Below are positions 1 to 9,582 of a DNA stretch of 64,000 bases, piece after piece. Under the pieces are notes generated by a model that did no database searches, was not told where the DNA came from, and saw only the letters and a program-made list of their open reading frames with translations. Numbering within the stretch: the stretch's first letter is position 1; every line of letters begins with the position of its first letter. The DNA comes from Nitrospinae bacterium CG11_big_fil_rev_8_21_14_0_20_45_15 (GTDB lineage Bacteria; Nitrospinota; Nitrospinia; Nitrospinales; VA-1), in NCBI GenBank assembly GCA_002787235.1, contig PCWG01000015.1, forward strand, positions 1-64,000. The letters are read 5' to 3'. The position numbers and the translations under genes were made by a program.

Positions 1-2245
1 ACCGCATTTGTTTGAGCTTTTCCTTGTGTTTGACGCCGAAACGTTGTTCTTCATCAATGATGACCAATCCAAGATCAGCAAACTGAACATCTTTTGACAG
101 GATGCGATGGGTGCCTATGAGGATATCCACTTCTCCATGCTTCAAGCCTTTCAAAACCTGTTTCTGCTCTTTAGGAGATACAAAGCGGGACAGGCAGGCG
201 ATATTCAAGGCAACGTTTTTGAAGCGTTCGAGAAAAGTTTTATAATGTTGTTGTGCGAGCAATGTGGTGGGGACAAGAACCGCAACCTGTTTCTTCTCGA
301 ATGCCACCTTAAAAGCCGCACGCATCGCTACTTCGGTTTTTCCGTAACCCACATCTCCACAAACGAGCCGATCCATGGGTTTGTCTTTTTCCAGATCCTC
401 CTCGATTTCTTCAATCGCTTTCAACTGATCGTCTGTTTCGACGTATTCAAAGGAGTCGGCAAATTCCTGCATTGGAATGGGATTGGGTCGATAGGCGTGC
501 CCTTCTGCCAACTCTCGAACCGCATAGAGTTTTAACAAATCTCCCGCCATTTCCTGCAAGGCCTTTTTCACCTTGCCCGTTTGTCGTTTCCAGGCAACAC
601 TGCCCAACTTGCTCAACGGCGGTGTCCCCTCCCCCGCGCCGACATACTTTTGGAGCAAACCCAAACCTTCCATGGGCACGTAGAGACGTTCTTTATCGGC
701 AAATAATAATTCCAGAAATTCACCGCCACTGAAATCCGTTGTCAGTTCACGGGTTCCCATATAGAGCCCGATGCCGTAATCGACATGGACCAGATAATCC
801 CCCGATTTTAAATCTTTAAACCCTCTCTGAAAACTTTGTGATTTGGGTTTTCTTCGTGCCGGTGCTTTATAACCTCGACCAAAAATTTCGTGTTCGGCGA
901 CGAAAACCGTATCGAATTCTGGGAACTCAAATCCCATACTCAACACGCCTTGATCGACGTCGTAATGCAAACGGTATTCGTCCTGCAATTCCTGAAGTCT
1001 TTTCGCTTGCCCCTTCGTGGGGGCTACCGTGATGATTTTACGATCCTCACCTTCCCAACTGAGTGCCTGCTCCGCCAGATTTTCAAATTGTCCGCGAAAC
1101 GGTGGATTGAGGGACACGTTGAAATGAAAGGTTGCGGGCTCACTGCTCATTTTCAATGCATTGAGGAATAAAATCTTACTATCCTTCAAACGAGAGAAAA
1201 ACTCGTCCCGCTTCATGAAAAAATCTTCAACCGGCGGCAAGGCATCGCCACGTTCCACTCCAGACGCGAATTCTTCCTCCGCAATATTGATGAAGGCATC
1301 CATTTTTTCAAGCACGGCATCTTCTTCATCGATGACCAGCAAAGTGCCTTCGGGCAGATAATCCATTAAAAAAGATCTCTGCTCATAATAAAAAGGCAGA
1401 TACCGCTCCATCCCGGAGAACATTCTCAACTGCATGATCTGCTCGACCGTTTCTTTGACATGACGGTCATCGGCCTTTTGACTCTGAGCCCTTGCAAGTA
1501 ATTTCTCCACCGCGCGTTTTGCCTGTCCTTCTGAGGGGCAAATTTCCTTTACGGGAAACAGAGAAACACTTTCCAATTCATTTGTCGATACTTGTGTGAC
1601 ACCATCAAACTGGCGGATGGCTTCGATTTCATCACCAAAAAATTCGATCCGGTGTGGCGCATGTTCAGAGGGCATATAAAAATCAACAATATCTCCGCGC
1701 ACACTGTAATCACCCTTCACTTCAACAATCGATACCCGGTTGTAGCCATTTTCCGCCAAACAGGTTTCCAGGAATTCGCGTTCGAGACTGTCGCCTTTTG
1801 CCAATGGAAATCTTTGAGAGACCAATTCTTTAGGAGGAACTACCGCTTGCAGAAACGCCGTCAGGGGTGTGACAAGAAATACATCCTTGTCTTCCAGACA
1901 ATGTGACAGGACCGAAAGTCTTTCGCCTTCGGTTTCTTTGAGTGGAGAAATATTTTCATAGGGCAAAATTTCCCATGATGGGAAGAATCCAGGAGTCGTT
2001 CCAGATTTCACAACCCGCTCAAAATACTTCAAATCGCCAAACAGGGTTTCAGCGGAATTGAATTCCGAAGACAGCACGCAAATGGGACCGGAATATTTTT
2101 TTTTGATTTGCGCCAGCAAGTACGCTTTAGAGGAACCCGGCAAACCCTCTGCCCGGGCGATACCACTCTCATTGCTTTTCAACCAGTCCCACAAGAGACC
2201 CACTGCAGTCTCGGTTGAGGCATTGCTTTCAATCGAAATATTCAT
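1..2245 (-). CDS. mfd: Transcription-repair coupling factor Mfd, N-terminal part (runs off the window start)
   Basis: Reverse-strand translation from CAT at 2243-2245 is open to the window edge: MNISIESNASTETAVGLLWDQL...; contains YLVHVDYGIGLYMG, DRLVCGDVGYGKTEVAMRAAFKV and IIDEEQRFGVKHKEKLK, typical Mfd helicase motifs. Not in the ORF track because it has no stop in the window. Confidence 0.95.
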   Translation of the reverse strand, partial: MNISIESNASTETAVGLLWDWLKSNESGIARAEGLPGSSKAYLLAQIKKKYSGPICVLSSEFNSAETLFGDLKYFERVVKSGTTPGFFPSWEILPYENISPLKETEGERLSVLSHCLEDKDVFLVTPLTAFLQAVVPPKELVSQRFPLAKGDSLEREFLETCLAENGYNRVSIVEVKGDYSVRGDIVDFYMPSEHAPHRIEFFGDEIEAIRQFDGVTQVSTNELESVSLFPVKEICPSEGQAKRAVEKLLARAQSQKADDRHVKETVEQIMQLRMFSGMERYLPFYYEQRSFLMDYLPEGTLLVIDEEDAVLEKMDAFINIAEEEFASGVERGDALPPVEDFFMKRDEFFSRLKDSKILFLNALKMSSEPATFHFNVSLNPPFRGQFENLAEQALSWEGEDRKIITVAPTKGQAKRLQELQDEYRLHYDVDQGVLSMGFEFPEFDTVFVAEHEIFGRGYKAPARRKPKSQSFQRGFKDLKSGDYLVHVDYGIGLYMGTRELTTDFSGGEFLELLFADKERLYVPMEGLGLLQKYVGAGEGTPPLSKLGSVAWKRQTGKVKKALQEMAGDLLKLYAVRELAEGHAYRPNPIPMQEFADSFEYVETDDQLKAIEEIEEDLEKDKPMDRLVCGDVGYGKTEVAMRAAFKVAFEKKQVAVLVPTTLLAQQHYKTFLERFKNVALNIACLSRFVSPKEQKQVLKGLKHGEVDILIGTHRILSKDVQFADLGLVIIDEEQRFGVKHKEKLKQMR

Positions 2246-2316
2246 TCACTACCAGAAATTGGGAAAACGTTGGGGGAAGGTATCCAGGAATAGAGACAAG
2301 AAATAACGACAACTCG

Positions 2317-2697
2317 CTACGGATTATTACGTGCTGCTTGAGCCGGTGGGGATTTTAACAGATGCTCCCACTTGGGTTCCCCCTTGGGTTTGAAATTGAC
2401 GCAAACGATAAATGACGGTCCTTCAAAAAAATTCAATTTAAAATTCCCGCCGCCAAAACGATCTTTCAAGTACTCTTCAGGTCGGTCTCGAAATTGATTG
2501 AACTCTTCCAAAGTGAATTGGGCGATTTCGTGAAAGGAGATGACAACGCCTTCATAGATACCCACCAAAAGAACGCAATTCACATTCGCGTATATTTCTT
2601 CAAAACGACGGTCCATCTCTTCAGGAGAGGGATCACGCTTGAGTTCTCGTCTCAACTTGGGCTTATAATAGTCCCGGAAAGCTTTTTTAACCCACAC
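2317..2697 (-). CDS. Hypothetical protein, 126 aa
   Basis: Open frame co-directional with mfd; no recognised domain. Confidence 0.5.
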   Translation of the reverse strand: MWVKKAFRDYYKPKLRRELKRDPSPEEMDRRFEEIYANVNCVLLVGIYEGVVISFHEIAQFTLEEFNQFRDRPEEYLKDRFGGGNFKLNFFEGPSFIVCVNFKPKGEPKWEHLLKSPPAQAARNNP

Positions 2698-3041
2698 ATT
2701 GGCCTCGATTTATAGAGCGTTTTCTTATTCAAGAGAAAAGGAAACAGAGAAAGCCCCGCAAGTTAAAAATCCTTGAAGGGCGTAACAGAACTTTTATTTA
2801 ACTGTAGGGAAAAACAAAAAATCATTAAAGGTACATCATTACGGAATACAGGTTCATCTCAAGCTCCCTTTATATTTTCTAGCATAAATCAGTAAATGAA
2901 ACAATGAATTAAACCTGGCTAAAGCAACGGGTATCATTTTCTCAATTGTGAAATCCTCTCACTTTCCTTATACTTTCATCATTTTTCAGGCTCTGCCCTG
3001 AATGTGTTTTAAATTAATTCCTTACTTCAAAATTATATCTT

Positions 3042-3917
3042 ATGTCTTCTCCAAATACCGTTCGGCTGGGGCTGATCCAATCGGTCTGCGTTACCGACAC
3101 AGAAACAAATCTGCAAACGGCTTTGGATTCAGCCGCTACGGCTGTTGAGCGCGGTGCGCAAATCGTCTGCCTGCCGGAAATGTATCGTTCGCGCTACTTC
3201 TGCCAGACGGAAGATCATTCTCTCTTCGACCTCGCGGAGACCATTCCAGGTCCATCAACAAATGCGTTTCAAGCTTTTGCCTTGAAGCATCAGGTGGTGA
3301 TGGTGGTCCCGATTTTTGAAAAAAGAGCGCAGGGCCTCTATCACAATTCTGCGGTGGTGATCGATGCCGATGGTTCTATCGCGGGCATGTACAGGAAGAT
3401 GCACATCCCTGACGATCCCTGTTTTTACGAAAAATTTTATTTCACTCCCGGCGATCTTGGTTTCCGCAGTTTTGATACCAGATACGGACGCATCGGGGTT
3501 CTCATCTGCTGGGACCAATGGTTCCCGGAAGCGGCGCGTTTGACCGCTCTCACCGGGGCTCAAATCCTGTTCTATCCAACCGCTATCGGATTTCAGGATT
3601 GCGATGCTCAATATGCAACCCGGCAAAGGGAGGCCTGGCAAACGGTGCAACGCGGGCACGCCATAAGCAATGGGGTTTTTGTAGCATCAGTGAACCGTTT
3701 TGGCCGAGAGGATGCCCTGCAATTCTGGGGCAATTCTTTTGTATCCGATCCTTTTGGAGCAATCATCGCGCAGGGCCCTAATGATCGGGCGGAAATTCTG
3801 CTGGCGGATTGCGATTTGAACCTCATTGAGGAGACTCGAAGAAACTGGCCTTTTCTGCGCGACCGCCGTGTCGACGCCTATTCAAATATTTTAAAGCTCT
3901 ATGACGATGAAAAATAA
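3042..3917 (+). CDS. aguB: N-carbamoylputrescine amidase (nitrilase superfamily)
   Basis: CLPEMYRSRYFCQ, YRKMHIPDDPCFYEKFYFTPGD and GVLICWDQWFPEAARL nitrilase motifs; overlaps the agmatine deiminase gene. Confidence 0.93.
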   Translation: MSSPNTVRLGLIQSVCVTDTETNLQTALDSAATAVERGAQIVCLPEMYRSRYFCQTEDHSLFDLAETIPGPSTNAFQAFALKHQVVMVVPIFEKRAQGLYHNSAVVIDADGSIAGMYRKMHIPDDPCFYEKFYFTPGDLGFRSFDTRYGRIGVLICWDQWFPEAARLTALTGAQILFYPTAIGFQDCDAQYATRQREAWQTVQRGHAISNGVFVASVNRFGREDALQFWGNSFVSDPFGAIIAQGPNDRAEILLADCDLNLIEETRRNWPFLRDRRVDAYSNILKLYDDEK

Positions 3918-4956
3918 TCCCGCTTCTCTTGGCTACCGCATGCCTGCGGAATGGGAACCGCAGTCTGGCATTTGGCTTGCTTGGCCGCACAATCCCGATA
4001 CCTGGCCAGGTAAAAATCTGGCAGACATTGAATCCGTTTATATCGACATTGCCCAAGCTCTCTGCAACGAGGAAACGGTCCATATTCTGGTCAATGATTT
4101 TGCCGGACGCGATAAGGCAAAAATGCTTTTAGCGGAAAGGAAACTTTCCTCTGAGCAAATCAAACTGCACATCATTGCGCACAATGATTCCTGGATACGT
4201 GACTACGGTCCTAATTTTATCATTCGTGAATTTGAGGGCCAAAAACAACTGGCATTCAATAATTGGGGATTCAATTCCTGGGGCGGAAAGTATCCCTGGA
4301 ATCTGGACAACAAAGTGAATGACCATATCGCATCGGCTTTGTCTATCGATCAATTCAAACCGGGAATCGTTCTTGAAGGTGGTGCCATTGAAGTCAACGG
4401 TCAAGGCCTTTGTTTGACGACCGGATCCTGCCTTCTCAACGAAAGCCGAAATGGCAAGGTCACCCAAGAGGCAATGGAACGCTATCTACAGGATCATTTG
4501 GGGATATCGAAGACGATTTGGCTGGAAGGTGGTTTTCTGGATGGAGACGATACCGATGGACACATCGATAATCTGGCCCGGTTTGTTTCCCCTTCTACGG
4601 TTGTCTGTGTCGTAGAGGAGAACCCTGCGGACCCCAATTACGAGGGGCTTGCCAAAAACCGCAAAACACTGGAACAGGCAACCGATCTGGAAGGGAATCC
4701 TTTAACCGTCATCCCTCTTCCTATGCCCGATCCGGTCATGGATCAAGGTATTCGTCTGCCGGCAAGCTATGCTAATTTTTATATTGGGAATCGAACGGTT
4801 TTATTACCAGCCTACGGGGGGGAGAAGGATAAACTCGTAGAAAAACTACTGCGACCTCTATTTCCAAATCGTGAAATAGTACCCATTCACTCTACAGATT
4901 TGATCGCGGGCCTGGGAGGAATTCACTGCATCAGCCAGCAAATGCCCTCCACTTAA
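3901..4956 (+). CDS. aguA: Agmatine deiminase
   Basis: RMPAEWEPQSGIWLAWPHNPDTWPG, NDSWIRDYGPNFI, GGAIEVNGQG, DTDGHIDNLARFV and GGIHCISQQ motifs. Confidence 0.95.
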   Translation: MTMKNNPASLGYRMPAEWEPQSGIWLAWPHNPDTWPGKNLADIESVYIDIAQALCNEETVHILVNDFAGRDKAKMLLAERKLSSEQIKLHIIAHNDSWIRDYGPNFIIREFEGQKQLAFNNWGFNSWGGKYPWNLDNKVNDHIASALSIDQFKPGIVLEGGAIEVNGQGLCLTTGSCLLNESRNGKVTQEAMERYLQDHLGISKTIWLEGGFLDGDDTDGHIDNLARFVSPSTVVCVVEENPADPNYEGLAKNRKTLEQATDLEGNPLTVIPLPMPDPVMDQGIRLPASYANFYIGNRTVLLPAYGGEKDKLVEKLLRPLFPNREIVPIHSTDLIAGLGGIHCISQQMPST

Positions 4957-4986
4957 AATTAAAATCGACTGACTGCGTTCGTCTTC

Positions 4987-5322
4987 TCAGTTGGCTACTT
5001 TTTCGGGACTCTTAGCGACTGCAATATTTGCGGGAGGAGAAGTTTTCAAATGAGCTACTTCTTTTTCCAGAGACCGAACGGTCCTGTTAAGACACATATT
5101 AGCTCCCGACAATTTCACTTTTTCTAATTTTCCAAATAACCATGCAATGAAAAAACCAACTGCGAATGCAGTCAGAATTCCGTTGATCACTGTAATGTGA
5201 AAGGAATGCACCTGAAGTTGGAAATCATAATAGTGGATCTCCATAGAACCAAGATTTTCCAAGGCCAAAGCAGAGACAATGATAAGAAATAGAAGTGTCA
5301 GTATGATTTTAATAGCAGGCAT
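4987..5322 (-). CDS. LapA-like (DUF1049) small membrane protein
   Basis: Likely start MPAIKIILTLLFLIIVSALALENLGSMEIHYYDFQLQV; two TM segments plus a short coiled coil, typical of LapA-domain proteins. The track ORF extends to 5391. Confidence 0.7.
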   Translation of the reverse strand: MPAIKIILTLLFLIIVSALALENLGSMEIHYYDFQLQVHSFHITVINGILTAFAVGFFIAWLFGKLEKVKLSGANMCLNRTVRSLEKEVAHLKTSPPANIAVAKSPEKVAN

Positions 5323-5437
5323 TATTTGTCTTATACTAGAGGGGTTATAAACGGATACAATCCCCCTCAATAATTGAGGGGGACTTGCCATTATACGCTA
5401 ATTTAGTTAAGCCTCCACACCCATATAGCGACTTCGA

Positions 5438-6589
5438 CTAAAGGTCTTCATCTTCCTTTTCATCTTCGTCGTCATCTTCAGCGTCACCTTCTGGCTCTTC
5501 TGCAGGAGCTTCACTGGCGTGCTCTTCAGCAGGGGCGTCACTGGCATGCTCTTCAGCAGGGGCGTCACTGGCATGCTCTTCAGCAGGAGCTTCACTGGCA
5601 TGCTCTTCTGCAGGAGCTTCACTGGCATGCTCTTCAGCAGGAGCAGCTTCGCTCGCATGAGTTTCCTCCGCAGGGGCTTCACTGTCGTGTCCTTCAGAAG
5701 TTTCACCATCCTCGCCATCTTCGCCATCTTCAGCTTCGCCGTCCTCAGCCTCACCTTCTGGCTCTTCACTACCGCTGGCGTGCTCTTCTACAGCCTCACT
5801 GGCATGCTTTTCAGGAGCTTCGCTCACGTGCTCTTCTGCATGAGCCGGGCTTTTAGAGTGTGAAGTATCCAGATCGCTCTCGTCTTCTCGAACTTCAACG
5901 GTGCCAGTGGACGAACCGGAGGAGACACCAAAATCATTCAGTAACGCTTCGATACTTTTGGCAATGTTGCCGGACTTGGCTTTGACTTCTGCAGAATCAC
6001 CCATAGAAAGATCGGTGACAGTAACCAGAGCGCGTTTGAGCTCCATAATAGCCATGGATCGTTCGTAGTTCCCTACCTTAGACTTCAACTTATCTACGTT
6101 TGTATTGACTGTTTCAAATTTATCATCAATCTCTTTTCGCAGTGGATCAAACTTATCATTCAACTCAGCAACCGTTGCGCCCACCTCGTCAACCTTGGTC
6201 CCCATACCTTTTACGGAGTCTTCAACAGCTGTTACGCTGGCACCAAATGTTTTGATGCTGGCATCCACTTCGTTGACTTTAGAGTCAGCTTTGACCAGGC
6301 GGTCATCCAGATCGCGGATGAAAAACAGGACAAACAGAATACCAATACCAAGAAGTCCAAAACCTAAAAAGGCAATTGCCTTAAACATGCTCAGATCTTC
6401 CACTTCCTTATTTACGTCTGGAAGGGGCTTGTCATATTCAGCTTCGAGGTTATCTTCCTCACTGTCTCCTTGAGCATAATAAGAGCTGGCGTCTTCATTT
6501 TCTTCCTTTTTAATCTCTTCAAGCCGATCCTCGGAAGTTTCCTCCGCTTTGCTCTCTTCGTTCTCTTTTCCGTCTTTACTGTCGGTCAT
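5438..6589 (-). CDS. Acidic single-TM coiled-coil protein with C-terminal 9-aa tandem repeats (AEEHASEAP)
   Basis: 383 aa: acidic N-terminus, one TM (AIAFLGFGLLGIGILFVLFF), coiled coil, then repeated AEEHASE/DAP units. Confidence 0.8.
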   Translation of the reverse strand: MTDSKDGKENEESKAEETSEDRLEEIKKEENEDASSYYAQGDSEEDNLEAEYDKPLPDVNKEVEDLSMFKAIAFLGFGLLGIGILFVLFFIRDLDDRLVKADSKVNEVDASIKTFGASVTAVEDSVKGMGTKVDEVGATVAELNDKFDPLRKEIDDKFETVNTNVDKLKSKVGNYERSMAIMELKRALVTVTDLSMGDSAEVKAKSGNIAKSIEALLNDFGVSSGSSTGTVEVREDESDLDTSHSKSPAHAEEHVSEAPEKHASEAVEEHASGSEEPEGEAEDGEAEDGEDGEDGETSEGHDSEAPAEETHASEAAPAEEHASEAPAEEHASEAPAEEHASDAPAEEHASDAPAEEHASEAPAEEPEGDAEDDDEDEKEDEDL

Positions 6590-6902
6590 ACTTTCCTCCC
6601 AATCAACCTTTGTAAATTATATTTTGATTTACCTTTATTTAAATACTATAAACCCGAACACCAAGCTCGAGAATTTTCCAAATCAAAAACGCAAAATCTT
6701 CCCCAGTTTGTACTATAATAAACGTATGATATTTGCAACTTGATCTGACTCAATACGACTATTATTTTTGGACAATGACGGGGAATTCGCTCTCCCTTGG
6801 GTTCACCTAAGAATAAGTGTCTGATAGTCCCAATAATGCCAAGCCCTGAACGAATAACAGGCAGGCATTTAATCCTATACTAAAACAGGACTCTAAGCGA
6901 AA

Positions 6903-7847
6903 ATGAAGGTTGATCTTACTAGTGGCTTCGCATATTTGTCAAGAAAAAACAAATTTTTAAGTATCCCCATTCTGGGTCTCATTTGTATCACATTTTACTT
7001 CAATAGTTTCGCAATCGCAGAAGGTTTGGATCGTGGTTTTATATACTCAAAACAGCTGTCTGAACTCTCCACAGACAGACGCGTTATCATTGATACTCGC
7101 TCTGCCTGGAAATATTTTATCGGGCACATTCCTGATTCCGTTAATCTTTCCGATTGGCGAGATTTTACTGAAAAAGAAGGCGTTCCAGGCATCCTGATTA
7201 AAAATAAAACCGAAATTGCTAAAAAGCTGAGTGCTTTGGGCATTGACAAGTCTAAGGAGATCATCATTTACGGCGATCCTCTTGATCCCTGGCGTATCGA
7301 TGGAAGGATTTACTGGATGCTGGAGTTTTACGGTTTCTCCAATCTGTATTTATTGGATGGGGGGGTCGATCAGTGGAGCCAATCTGGCGGGGCAATATCT
7401 CGGGGTAAACAATTTGATACGGTGACAACTTCTTTGCAAGCTGAAGATATCCTCTTCAATTGGAATATCAGTGCGGATAAAAACTGGATAAAGCAACGAT
7501 TGGGCTCTGCGAACCTCGCGATCATTGATAATCGGATCGAAAAAGAGTATAAGGGCTCGACGCCATATGGCTCACCACGTGGAGGTCATATTCCTGGTGC
7601 GAAGCACATTGACTGGCGTGATTTTTTTAATCAACAGGGGCAACTAAAAAGTAAGCCTGAACTTTTATCCATTCTGAACAAAAACGGCATACAGGATGGA
7701 ATGGAAGTTGTCGTTTACTGCACCGGTGGGGTGCGTTCGGCAATGGCCTATTTCGTTTTCAAATACCTTGGATTTCCCGTAAGAAATTATGACGGCTCCT
7801 GGTGGGATTGGAGCCAAGACCTTGATATGCCAATAGAAAATTCCTAA
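6903..7847 (+). CDS. Exported tandem-rhodanese sulfurtransferase
   Basis: N-terminal hydrophobic signal; two rhodanese domains; active-site-like loop VVYCTGGVRSAMAYFVFKYLGF; VIIDTRSAWKYFIGHIPDSVNL. Confidence 0.85.
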   Translation: MKVDLTSGFAYLSRKNKFLSIPILGLICITFYFNSFAIAEGLDRGFIYSKQLSELSTDRRVIIDTRSAWKYFIGHIPDSVNLSDWRDFTEKEGVPGILIKNKTEIAKKLSALGIDKSKEIIIYGDPLDPWRIDGRIYWMLEFYGFSNLYLLDGGVDQWSQSGGAISRGKQFDTVTTSLQAEDILFNWNISADKNWIKQRLGSANLAIIDNRIEKEYKGSTPYGSPRGGHIPGAKHIDWRDFFNQQGQLKSKPELLSILNKNGIQDGMEVVVYCTGGVRSAMAYFVFKYLGFPVRNYDGSWWDWSQDLDMPIENS

Positions 7848-8167
7848 TGAGTGAAGACTACTTTATGGCGGGGAATTCCATCCCCGTTGGGCAACGACTA
7901 CGCATCGAAAAAGACGGGCAGAGGATCAGCGTTTTTAATATAGATGGAAATTATCACGCCATTGTCGATGCTTGCCCGCACAAACTGACAGCACCTTTAT
8001 TTCGCGGCACTCTGGAGGGTGAAACCATTCAATGCCCGAATCATGGTTTCTGCTTCGACTTGAATACCGGCGAGTGCAACAAAGGACCTCACCTCAAAGC
8101 CGTTGTTTTTCATGTGCGTGAAGAAAATGGGAAAATCTTCATTGGTCCTCCCAAAAACGAATCATAA
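7847..8167 (+). CDS. Rieske-type [2Fe-2S] domain protein
   Basis: CPHKLTAPLFRGTLEGETIQCPNHGFCFDLNTGEC, C-x-H...C-x2-H Rieske ligand pattern; TAATG overlap with the preceding gene. Confidence 0.88.
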   Translation: MSEDYFMAGNSIPVGQRLRIEKDGQRISVFNIDGNYHAIVDACPHKLTAPLFRGTLEGETIQCPNHGFCFDLNTGECNKGPHLKAVVFHVREENGKIFIGPPKNES

Positions 8168-8325
8168 AAAACACCTCCAACTCCAACTCGATCTACACTT
8201 TTTGCAATGGCTTGACTGAGAATATTTTTAACAAATTCATTTCCCCTGTAAAGTCAAGATTCAACTCGTGCTTTTCAAATCGGCCCGCCCGTCTTTAGCC
8301 CATACGAATTTTTCAAACCGATCTC

Positions 8326-8739
8326 TTAGTGATGTGATCCTTCCTCGGGACCCGGAGCGGGAGGTGCATAACCACCAGAACCTTCTTCCTGGCTACCTTC
8401 ATGACCGTGCTCGTGTTGTGATCCTTCCTCCATCATCTCATTTCTCATCGGGCGACCCAGTGCTTCCGAGGCATGCTTCAATGCTTCGCTGTAATGTGTC
8501 AATGCTTCCTTTGCATGATTCACCGCCGTTTGACCATGTTGCTTCAGTTCGGGACTGGCATCATCCATTTGCAATGCAAATTCCAGATGTTTGACCATTT
8601 CTTCCAAATGTAAAAAACCTTCTTCACCATGGCCCAAGGCAACGCTGGCATGCCCCATGGCCTGCCCGTAACTATTTCCAGTCAAAAACAAAAGCATCGT
8701 TAAAGATAAAAATAATTTATGCAAAACATTAAACCGCAT
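8326..8739 (-). CDS. Exported His-rich SmbP-like metal-binding protein
   Basis: Signal peptide (KLFLSLTMLLFLTGNSYGQA) followed by helical repeats HASVALGHGEEGFLHLEEMVKHLEFAL...HAKEALTHYSEALKHASEAL and a His/Glu-rich tail. Confidence 0.7.
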   Translation of the reverse strand: MRFNVLHKLFLSLTMLLFLTGNSYGQAMGHASVALGHGEEGFLHLEEMVKHLEFALQMDDASPELKQHGQTAVNHAKEALTHYSEALKHASEALGRPMRNEMMEEGSQHEHGHEGSQEEGSGGYAPPAPGPEEGSHH

Positions 8740-9075
8740 CGCTGTATCTCCTTAAAATTTATAATCCCGTGTCCCTATCCGTCAAGATAACTTGTTTTTG
8801 TATTCTAAGTGTTTTGGACACAAGAAAAAACAAAAAAGCCTCAAAAAACTTTAAGTGATTCAGCTTCATGTCAATCATAGAGTGATATTCACTTTTTGTA
8901 TTAAAAAAAAATTATAAAAAATACGGAATAAATCTCTTAGAGAAACTATCTTAGTTGTCTGTAAATTACAGCTACTGTATTGATAATTATATCCGTACTG
9001 TTGAACCCTCTGTGCCAATATGAGTGAGACACTTTACCCCTCTTAAATTACTGTAGGGCGGTGAGGTGAAATATC

Positions 9076-9582
9076 ATGAATAAGACAATGAAATCCATCC
9101 CGGTAATGGAAGGAGCCTTCAAGGCGACTGGAGTGAACGGGAGGGATGATAACCCGAATCAAATTTCTCCGCCCTTGGAGTCTGCCGTGAAACCGCCCAA
9201 CCCGGAAGTCTCGCAAATTGCAAAACGGCGACGCTTCTCCGCCGACTACAAGTTGAATATTCTGCGCCAGGTGGACGCCTGCTCGGAGGTTGGGGAAATC
9301 TCCGCGCTTCTTCGTCGCGAAGGGCTTTACGCTTCTCACTTGAGTGTCTGGCGTCGTCAACGCGACGCCGGTTCTTTGCAAGCTCTCAAACCGAAAACGA
9401 GGGGACGCAAGCCCGCACAGAAAAATCCTCTCGCTGATGAAAATGCACGCCAGCAGAGGGAAATCAAACGTCTTCAATTGCGCCTCAAGAAGGCCGAGAT
9501 CATTATCGACGTCCAAAAAAAAGTCTCGGAGATGTTGGGGATCACGCTCGCCTCCCCGGAAGGGAGCGAGAACGAATCATGA
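9076..9582 (+). CDS. IS3-family transposase OrfA
   Basis: KRRRFSADYKLNILRQVDACSEVGEISALLRREGLYASHLSVWRRQRDAG HTH; C-terminal leucine-zipper-like IKRLQLRLKKAEIIIDVQKKVSEML. Confidence 0.92.
   Translation: MNKTMKSIPVMEGAFKATGVNGRDDNPNQISPPLESAVKPPNPEVSQIAKRRRFSADYKLNILRQVDACSEVGEISALLRREGLYASHLSVWRRQRDAGSLQALKPKTRGRKPAQKNPLADENARQQREIKRLQLRLKKAEIIIDVQKKVSEMLGITLASPEGSENES

Noticed and set aside
107-2306. Several plus-strand ORFs in the first 2.3 kb
   Set aside because: All lie antisense to mfd, whose reverse-strand frame is continuous and motif-rich.
5407-5863. ORFs 5407..5769 (-) and 5519..5863 (+) with Met/Pro/Leu-rich repeats
   Set aside because: They are alternative frames of the 27-nt repeat in the 383-aa acidic protein gene; the repetitive composition keeps other frames open.
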